A stretch of DNA of 64,000 bases from Acorus gramineus (lineage: Eukaryota; Streptophyta; Magnoliopsida; Acorales; Acoraceae). The notes beneath the pieces are model-generated. The model did not search any database, was not told the DNA's origin, and was given only the letters and a program-made list of their open reading frames with translations. The translations under genes were made by a program, and so were the position numbers. The DNA lies in contig CM060855.1 in assembly GCA_030737835.1 (NCBI GenBank), positions 6,487,786 to 6,551,785 on the forward strand, written 5' to 3'. This document shows positions 56,790 to 64,000 of the stretch, piece after piece. Each line of letters begins with the position of its first letter. Position 1 is the stretch's first letter.

Positions 56790-56960
56790 AGTGGTCATGG
56801 CACAACGGTTCATGGCTTACATGTGTTAAGGGTAGGTCTTCGATTCGAGTCTTGGCGTTAACGTACCCATCTGTTTGTTAGCGATTATTTGAAAAAAATT
56901 TCCGTGGGACCGGGACGAATAGTCGAAGATAGCCACAGAAGTCCCTCCGATAAAAATTTT
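56790..56960 (+). mobile_element. tRNA-derived SINE candidate 2
   Basis: tggcacaacgg (56798-56808) fits the RNA polymerase III A-box consensus exactly. gattcgagtct (56842-56852) is a good B box 44 bp downstream. A GC-richer body with 'tgggaccgggacgaat' follows and ends at 'ctccgataaaaa'. It does not fold as a functional tRNA by eye. Confidence 0.6.
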
Positions 56961-57016
56961 ATAAGGAAAAATATACTAAGTTAATTAGGAATAATATAAA
57001 AAATGCATTCATCATG

Positions 57017-57265
57017 GATTTATTCAGGGACATACTTCATTGTATAAATTTTTTAAAAGTGTGCTGTTACACTCAGTATATACATCGTTCAATTTTTTTC
57101 ACATTTACTAAAAATAAGTCAATTCAATTTGAAATGAAGATATATAGATTTATTCAGGGACATACTTCACTGTATAAATTTTTCAAAAGTATGCTATTAC
57201 ACTCAGTATATACATTGTTCAATTTTTTTCACATTTACTAAAAATAAGTCAATTCAATTTGAAAT
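57017..57265. repeat. 130-bp tandem duplication
   Basis: 'gatttattcagggacatac' starts at 57017 and again at 57147, and both copies run on through 'cactcagtatatacat', 'gttcaatttttttcaca' and 'caattcaatttgaaat' with few changes. The second copy runs directly into a (TA)n microsatellite. Confidence 0.9.
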
Positions 57266-57290
57266 ATATATATATATATATATATATATA
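57266..57290. repeat. (TA)n microsatellite
   Basis: About 12-13 TA units between the tandem duplication and the GC-rich hairpin at 57297. Confidence 0.9.
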
Positions 57291-57366
57291 GGGAGCCGAT
57301 GGGGTGCGGTCGTGCGACCGTGCACCCCATCGTGTGCCCGTGACGTCGACCGTGTGATCGCACGGT
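57291..57366. repeat. Twin GC-rich hairpins at the edge of a (TA)n tract
   Basis: An inverted repeat of 'cgatggggtgc' with 'gcaccccatcg' (57297-57332), extended by ggtcg/cgacc, is followed by accgtg...cacggt (57349-57366). The block is about 70% GC by eye inside very AT-rich DNA, and starts right after the (TA)n tract. It looks like the terminus of a mobile element inserted at TA repeats; the other end was not identified. Confidence 0.6.
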
Positions 57367-58265
57367 CCACGTTTTTTTTTTAAAAAAACAAAAAAACCGA
57401 AAACCCTCATGGGATCTCTCTCTCGCGTTGTTTCATGTAAACCTTATATATAATTGAACTAAAATATGAAGAAGTGAGGAATTGATCACTAAATCATATG
57501 GTTTATGGGGACTTAAAAATAAAAAACTCATAATATACTTACTCTATATTGGAATGTATGTATATAGCATGTGGGGGAATTATGTACCATCCGCACCATA
57601 TTTTGTAGGGAAAAATCGATATATAGAGGGCCCAATACCCGAATAGGAGTTTCTATATTTGATATTTCTATGACCTGTTTGCTTACAAAAAAATAAAAAA
57701 AGGTATAATTCCGTTATAATATGTAGGAATAATCTGATAAATATTGATATTCGAGGTTCTTTAAAATTGTGTTATCCACACTCATTCTGTTCTATTAGTA
57801 TAACAAAAGAGGTCATATGTTAAATTATATGTCGTTATATCTTATGTTCACATGTCAAGTTATCTTTTTACATTTTATGAATCATTATCCATATTTTATT
57901 CACCTTTTAATTATTATAAACCATCAACACTGAACCAAACAACAAAAACTTTATTATCATGTTTTCAATGAAAATAAATAAAACACAACCACATATATAT
58001 ATTGATTTATCCTACCCGTATTAAGTCGGGGAAGTGAATTATGATTGGTTAATAAAATTGCTCGAACATATATTTTTTATACGAAACACTTACCTTATTT
58101 TTCGCTTAAAAATAGAAAAAGAAAGAACATAATTAACATCACTAACCTGAACACTGAATCTTCTTTCAGAGCATACTAAAGTGCATGGGCTACATCTTAA
58201 ACAATGAAACTAAATACTAAAAATTCCAATTTCTTAAGAACCTACACATAAAATGAAAACGAAAT

Positions 58266-58961
58266 CTAACGACCCAATACTGGATCGATCATGTCGAAGC
58301 GGCATATGGGGCACGTCGAATTCTTTTCGAACCAACGAAAGATGCATTCTCCATGATACAGATGACCGCAAGACGTGCGTCTGATCTCCTCTTCTTCGAC
58401 TCCAAAATCTTGGAGACAGACCGCGCATACCACCCCATCCATGCTCGAATATTCGTATCTCACAGTCTCCACTCCCAGCTTGTCGTAGAAGTCGTCGAAG
58501 TCGAACCAATGCGTTATAATATTATGAAGTTCAACATTTATGTTCAGCTCCAGATGCTCAGGTCCAAGGGTACTGACATGGTATAAAATGAAATCCGATA
58601 TGGGTCTCACAAAACGCCTGAATCCATGATCATCAAAGTCACAAATGGTGTTGTCGATGAGGTTGGTGACCTGTGACTCGAGATCGGAGGGACTTTGTTC
58701 CATCAGACATTGTATGCAATAACATGCATTCTCCTCCTCATTATAAAATATCTGATTATGTAAATTTTTGGTCTCTCCGTTGGATGATCTTAAAGTGAAA
58801 ATTGAGTGCTCGGAGGTGATGCGTAAATTGACATACACCACCTTTTGATCATGACAATGACATTCATTGTCATCTCTTATTACAGGCTGATGATATTCAA
58901 TTCTCTCAGCTTGCATTGTTTTACAGCTGAACAATTCTGTTGCATGCAAGATTCTGGCCAT
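58266..58961 (-). CDS. RING-H2 finger protein, probable E3 ubiquitin ligase
   Basis: Single-exon 231-residue protein with a C-terminal RING-H2 (C3H2C3) domain: C179, C182, C198, H200, H203, C206, C217 and C220, with the usual W (RWFEKNSTCPIC) before the last pair. The N-terminal 178 residues are acidic and hydrophilic and contain four closely spaced Cys/His (DNECHCHDQ near residue 32, CYCIQC near 82). They show no membrane helix, so it is not a classical ATL. Intronless RING-H2 genes of this shape are numerous in plants, and the substrate is unknown. A pyrimidine tract and CAG directly before the ATG (58967-58975) hint at a 5'-UTR intron. I see no nearby partner gene. Confidence 0.85.
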   Translation of the reverse strand: MARILHATELFSCKTMQAERIEYHQPVIRDDNECHCHDQKVVYVNLRITSEHSIFTLRSSNGETKNLHNQIFYNEEENACYCIQCLMEQSPSDLESQVTNLIDNTICDFDDHGFRRFVRPISDFILYHVSTLGPEHLELNINVELHNIITHWFDFDDFYDKLGVETVRYEYSSMDGVVCAVCLQDFGVEEEEIRRTSCGHLYHGECIFRWFEKNSTCPICRFDMIDPVLGR

Positions 58962-60218
58962 AGCTTCCTGATGAATAAATAAAAAAAAAAAGAAACAATG
59001 AAAAGTTGAAGAAAATTAGACAAGATCACACTAGCTAATAGTTCGAGTACTTGATAGGGTTGAAAGCCAAGGATGTATATGGGAGAACATCTCGGCAATG
59101 TTGGCATTGATTACTTGATGGACAATTAAGTATTAACACAACATGATTATGATCTTTGTCAAGTTCCTATAAATTCTTTCAATTCATACATAATTTACTT
59201 ACTGTAAAAAAAAAAAAATAACAAAAAAGTATTTTTTTATTATTGTTTAAAATGGAGTTACATTGTCACTACTTTTATATGTCACAAACATTAAATACAT
59301 AATCATAATGCTAATAACGACTCTACTAAAATTCATAATGACATAATTATAATAATAATTATTAAAATACAATAAAAATCAAGAAAATACTAAAAAAATC
59401 TTCTAAAATTTAGAAATATCCAATTAAGTTATTTTTTAAAATTTTATAAAAAGTCTCATGTTACTTCTTGATAATGTAACATGACTAATGTTCTGTTATC
59501 TAATTTAAGAATAAATACCTCTCAGTGTAAATTAGGCTATTTCACACTACAAAAAAAAAAAAAAAAAAACAAACTTTTTTCATTGAAACATCAATAGATC
59601 TCTTTATATCTCTGAGATTTGGAGGGGCAAAACTCTATCTCCCTACTCTCTTCAAAAATGATGGATATAGACAATTTTTTTGTTTTATTCTCATATGTTC
59701 CTCTCTCTTCCATCTCTATTCTCCCATCCAAATAGAGACTAAAACCCTAACTGTTAGGGGTTTGTGACAATGAAAGCCTATAACAATCATATTATAGAAA
59801 GCCTAAAACTATTGGTAATATCTTTCAAAATACCCCTCTATTTTTCTATATGTTTATTGCCCAACAATAAATCAAAATAGCATTTTGTGAAGCGAGACAT
59901 GAAAATTAACATGCTTTTTATTTATTAAAAACCGATCAATAAATATGAAAATTAATAAAGACAAATATGATAAACAAAACAAACAATTCAATCACACTAC
60001 TAAGAAATTACACACCTCAAACATTATATCTTTCAAAATTTTTGAAAGATTAAATAGATATTAATAAAATCAAATTCATGAATAATTTTTAAATCACCGT
60101 TGCAATATGTTATTTACTTATATATCATTATAAACGACCTATTACTTTTTACATTATAATATTTAGAATTTTAAATATTAGAACGGTAGAGGTTATATAT
60201 TTCTAAGTGCAACGCAAA

Positions 60219-60224
<6 letters not shown>

Positions 60225-60250
<26 letters not shown>
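60225..60250 (+). repeat. (GT)13 microsatellite
   Basis: An uninterrupted GT repeat flanked by AT-rich sequence. Confidence 0.95.
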
Positions 60251-61309
60251 ATTGAATTAGTACAATTTCTAATAAATTTTACTCCCACTAACAAACCTTA
60301 AAAATGAACAGGACACAAAAATAATAAAGCTAGTAAATATTCAATTAAGTTAATATCAGTTTTGCAAATCAATGAACATGCATATGATTATAAAAAATTG
60401 GAACTGTACAGGGTGTAAGATAAAAATTGGAACTGTATATGAAAAAATTGGAACTGTATATTAAAAAAAAAAGACAGGGTGTAAGATAATTTTTTTTAAT
60501 AAGATGGTTACCGGCTCAAAAATTTTCAATGAAATTCAGGAAGAATTTAAAAGTTTATCGGCACAAAAATATAAAAAAGAAGAACATTCTAATGTTTGAA
60601 TAAGGGAGATACATAATAATGAAACTCTTATTTTAACATGATACTGGAGCCATCCCAAAAATTCTAGATTCACAAAAATTTCTTTATACTTTTCCACTTC
60701 GATTGAGAAATCTTTAATCGAAGCGGAGGAAGACTTTTGATACCAAACCTCTTACTTCATATTCATCGAAATTGTATTTTTTTTGTCTCCTTTATTTTCT
60801 CTCACATATATTAACATAACAATAGAAGATGAAATATTGAAAAAAGAAGAAATATTTGACTCACCAGGTTAAGGTCCCCACGTATGTATTGAATTTCCCC
60901 TCAACCCACAAGAATAAAAAAGGACAATTTTTTTTAATTCAATAGTTGTTCAAACAAGGGCCTCCTTTTTATATGTCATGGATATCAAAGATTTACTCTC
61001 CCACATACTTTAAATGGACATACTTTAAATGGCGTAAAATATAAATTGTATGTTATTAAATACAAACTCTGCAAAAATAATACAAGACAATCTTAATGGT
61101 AACTACTAAAAATAAGAAAACATATAATAAGTTCCTAAAAATCTTAAATAAGATCTTAAAATAAAAGGTGAATATTGACTCTTAGTAATTAGAAAAACAT
61201 TCTAAAAATGGTAAATTTTCAAAATCAATTTTTGACCTTTTTTTTGTTACATTAAATTTTCCCATCCCTTCCTAGTTTACTACGTCGGTAAGAAACGGAG
61301 ATGATTCAC

Positions 61310-61405
61310 CAACAATACAATAATTATTAGCTAAATAAATAATGTCATTTTAATAATTTCAGGGTGTGGGAAATTAAGAGGGGAAGGGGGAATAGCTTTG
61401 CTCAT
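61310..61405 (-). mobile_element. Solo end of the foldback family seen next to PEX10
   Basis: Read as reverse complement from 61405, 'gagcaaagctattccc', 'cttaatttcccacacc' and 'ctgaaattattaaaatgac' follow the order of the left arm at 17643-17700 ('gagctactccc', 'cttaatttacccactacc', 'cgaaatcatcaaaatacc'). A convincing partner arm was not found. Confidence 0.55.
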
Positions 61406-62052
61406 GAGATGAGATTTGCGTATCATTATTGTAGTATCTAAATTTGTGAAGAGTCCTACTACACATGCCCCATTCACAAGCCCCATTCACAAGCCCCATG
61501 AGGTGTTTTTATTTCATTGGTTACTTATTTGATTTTTAAAAAATATTAAGAAGGTAAAATACAATACAATATTACCCTCATTTAAAACCCACTATTTTCT
61601 CCCCATCTCCACATTTTTTGAAAAAAATATCAACATATTCAATTCATTTCAAGAAACCTATTTTTTTTAGAACCAATAAAAAAAAACCATTAATTACATT
61701 TATGAAATCGGAGATCAAAATTCAAATATTTTAGGGTTCCTTAAAAAGAAATTGAAAAACGAAATCATTCAAAAAATCAATTTCATCAAAATCACAAAAA
61801 AACAAATTTTTGTTTGCTTCCTCTCATTCAACCAGAAAACGATGACGATAAGGAATAATCAATGTATTTTTTAGACATTGTTGTTAATTTGTAATTTTTT
61901 TATTCCAATCATCAAACAAAGTATTTGTGATTGATGTAATTTTTTTAATAAATGCATAAATGAAACACAAATCACAATATAAAATTAGAGTTTGGAATAA
62001 ATTCATTTACATTTATAAAATGTAACTTAATTTTAACAATAAATTGCATTAA

Positions 62053-62084
62053 AAGTCAGTTACATTTGTAAATGTAACTGACTT
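62053..62084. repeat. Perfect palindrome, 15-bp stem
   Basis: aagtcagttacattt is followed by a 2-base loop and aaatgtaactgactt. Diverged repeats of 'gttacattt/aaatgtaac' words flank it on both sides (62010-62130), so it is probably the centre of a decayed inverted-repeat element. Confidence 0.8.
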
Positions 62085-62869
62085 GGTTTATATAAAGCAA
62101 TTAAAAGTTAGTTAAATTCCACAATGTAACTGCTGATATAATTGTTAAATAATTTAAAGATTAAATGCCCCAGATTTAAGCCTATCAAATTTAACATCTG
62201 GCACCAAATTTAATAAAAAATTATAACAAATGCAAAACAAATAAAAAATAATAGGCCGCACCTGAACCGACAAACATTGAAAACGACATCCAATTGTTCA
62301 ATTATGATTTTCGATCTGATCGGTGAATGAAAAGTCCTCCAAAAAAACAAATGAATGCTTAAAAAACCTCCGGCCCTACAAAAACAAATTAATCCTTGAA
62401 AAAACTCAAGACAACCTTCTGATTTGGTTCTATGTGTTCTTAAAAAAAATGTTGTAAAAGAGTTATCAAATTTAACATTTAGCATCAAATTTAATAATAA
62501 AAAATTGTAACAAATGTAAATTTTATTTTAGGTGAAGAAGAAAAAGAAGCTGTAGATGGACAGACAGACAGATCATATTTTTTTTTTCATCTTATAAAAC
62601 AAAAGAGAGAAGATTATTAATTATCAAAAATCCTCCAAATAAATTCAAAAAATCATGACACATCAACCATTGCAACTAACTCCTTGATTATGGGGAGTAA
62701 TTATTGAAAAAGACAAAAATGACAAAATAGATATTAATACTTGTGCCACTTCATGGGGCCTGTAAAATGGGACATGTGAATCATTATTGATTTGTGAAAT
62801 TACCTACGTTTAGGGTGAAACATTAGCAAGGAATAGAGAAGAATATATGAGAATAGTAAAAAGAAAATT

Positions 62870-62995
62870 ATTTGTTTTGTTAGAATAAATCTTGATAGCT
62901 ATGTCTGAATAGACTAGGATAAGTTTTGATAACTATTCTTTGAAAATACTGGTATTGTTTATCAAGGATTATCTATGCTAATAGATAAAAATAAT
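62870..62995. mobile_element. Decayed Harbinger-like MITE end
   Basis: 'gaataaatcttgatagcta', 'gaatagactaggataagt' and 'ctggtattgtttatcaagga' resemble words of the 12991-14017 and 29190-29400 elements. No ends are clear. Confidence 0.3.
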
Positions 62996-63094
62996 GATTA
63001 TTATAAAAAATTAGATTAATTACTTAGAAAAGGATATATGTTTTTTTTTTTTGTTGTTTTTCATGTAAATATATTAATACAAGTACCGTTTGAT

Positions 63095-63096
<2 letters not shown>

Positions 63097-63129
<33 letters not shown>
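63097..63129 (+). repeat. (GA)n microsatellite
   Basis: About 16 uninterrupted GA units. Confidence 0.95.
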
Positions 63130-63132
<3 letters not shown>

Positions 63133-64000
63133 GTAACAGTAGAAGAGATATTATCAGTTATCAGTTATTATCAAGTATTTGCATCAATTATTTGACGGTT
63201 AATTAATTACAGTTAGTTGATGAGGAGTCTAAATTAATCTTGATATCGTGAGCCCCTTATAAGATAAGAATATTATCCACAGAATAAACCAAAAAATGAA
63301 TAAGGTGGAATATGGATGAATAACCCAAATATATGTTTTTCTAAAAAAACTAAATGGTAGGCATACTACTTTTAAATTATATTCAATTCAAAGAGGAATG
63401 CTCAAAAGAGAAAGCAATACAAAAGAAATTTGGGAGAGATAGGTTAGGTAAAAGAGTTATCTACCGGTCCCAACCTTCCCAACCACACCAAGCCTTCACT
63501 CTTCAACAATTAAAACCCATGACTGTAAGCAAATCTTGCTTGCACTCACACAATACAAACCCCACTCACAATTCAAGTGGGTAACCATTTCCTAAACATT
63601 TTCGACGTACACTTTCATGCCTCTAAAGAGAAAATGATTACGAGACAACCACGATGCCCAAACGACCGTCGGGACGAAGAGTTACGTCACCTTGGCCTCG
63701 CACTGTTATCTAGTGGAAAACCCAAAAATATGTTAATTTGCAAAGAATAAATATTGGGTATATCTATGTCAGAATAAGTGAGAATAAACCGATGTTGGTA
63801 TTATTCCAGCTCCCCCTCTGCGATTGTGTTATTTCACTTAATTATTTTATTGATATAACTAGGATTGTGCGATTGTTATCGACTCTTATAAATTATGAGA
63901 CTCACAATTCAAATGAATTTTTTTTCACTTTTTATATATAATTTATTCATGATCAACTAAATAACAAAAATTTAATCATTACATTTTTCTGACGAGATCA

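Larger units (their letters stand above)
58980..64000. other. AT-rich intergenic region to the right edge
   Basis: No gene is recognised. It contains poly-A tracts, a (GT)n and a (GA)n microsatellite, a solo TIR (61310-61405), a perfect 15-bp-stem palindrome (62053-62084), a Harbinger-like relic near 62875-62990, and a slightly GC-richer patch at 63440-63720 with a 76-codon open frame of no known domain. Confidence 0.4.

Noticed and set aside
56790-56870. A functional tRNA gene at the perfect A box
   Set aside because: The acceptor and anticodon stems do not pair and the body continues as a SINE-like unit.
57014-57241. 75-codon open frame containing two similar halves
   Set aside because: It is simply the 130-bp tandem duplication read through; there is no domain or gene context.

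Overview
This is nuclear DNA of a flowering plant. The evidence is the spliced genes with GT-AG introns, a chloroplast SDR with a Ser-rich leader, plant-type PEX10, PQT3-like (DWNN) and ELF4-like proteins, telo-boxes (AAACCCTAA) in front of a ribosomal protein gene, and very AT-rich intergenic DNA full of small DNA transposons, SINE-like units and microsatellites. I cannot name the species.

Layout. 1-4135: 5' part of an RPS3 (uS3) gene on the minus strand. Only the first three coding exons are found; the rest is not in the window, and a five-copy degenerate repeat lies where the following intron should be. 7048-11003: complete nine-exon gene (+) for a plastid NAD(P)-binding Rossmann protein, with one probable GC-AG intron. 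11587-17539: complete eleven-exon PEX10 (-), tail to tail with the SDR gene. Its large intron 8 holds a PIF/Harbinger-like element, and a long-armed foldback element (17640-18731) starts about 100 bp upstream of its ATG. 18.7-26.5 kb: gene-poor, with several inverted-repeat elements. 26555-35568: complete thirteen-exon DWNN/RING/zinc-knuckle E3 ligase gene of the RBBP6/PQT3 type (-). 35.8-45.5 kb: gene-poor, with a frameshifted CAF1-type deadenylase fragment at 38.1-38.3 kb. 45534-45878: ELF4-like gene (-) with a 5'-UTR intron. 47.3-58.2 kb: very AT-rich repeats, including a candidate 3-kb Helitron (51108-54106) and two tRNA-type SINE candidates. 58266-58961: single-exon RING-H2 gene (-). 59-64 kb: repeats only.

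The genes are unrelated housekeeping or regulatory loci, as is usual in a plant genome: translation, plastid redox, peroxisome import and receptor export, ubiquitin ligation, circadian clock. Three of them (PEX10, PQT3-like, RING-H2) are ubiquitin E3-type proteins, but nothing suggests they act as a cluster. No CRISPR, bacterial operon or defence system is present. The more unusual material is in the non-coding part: the foldback next to the PEX10 core promoter, the Helitron candidate, a recurring MITE family, and the multi-copy repeat in the RPS3 intron. Exon boundaries were placed by eye from splice motifs, phase continuity and remembered family sequence; no alignment was run.
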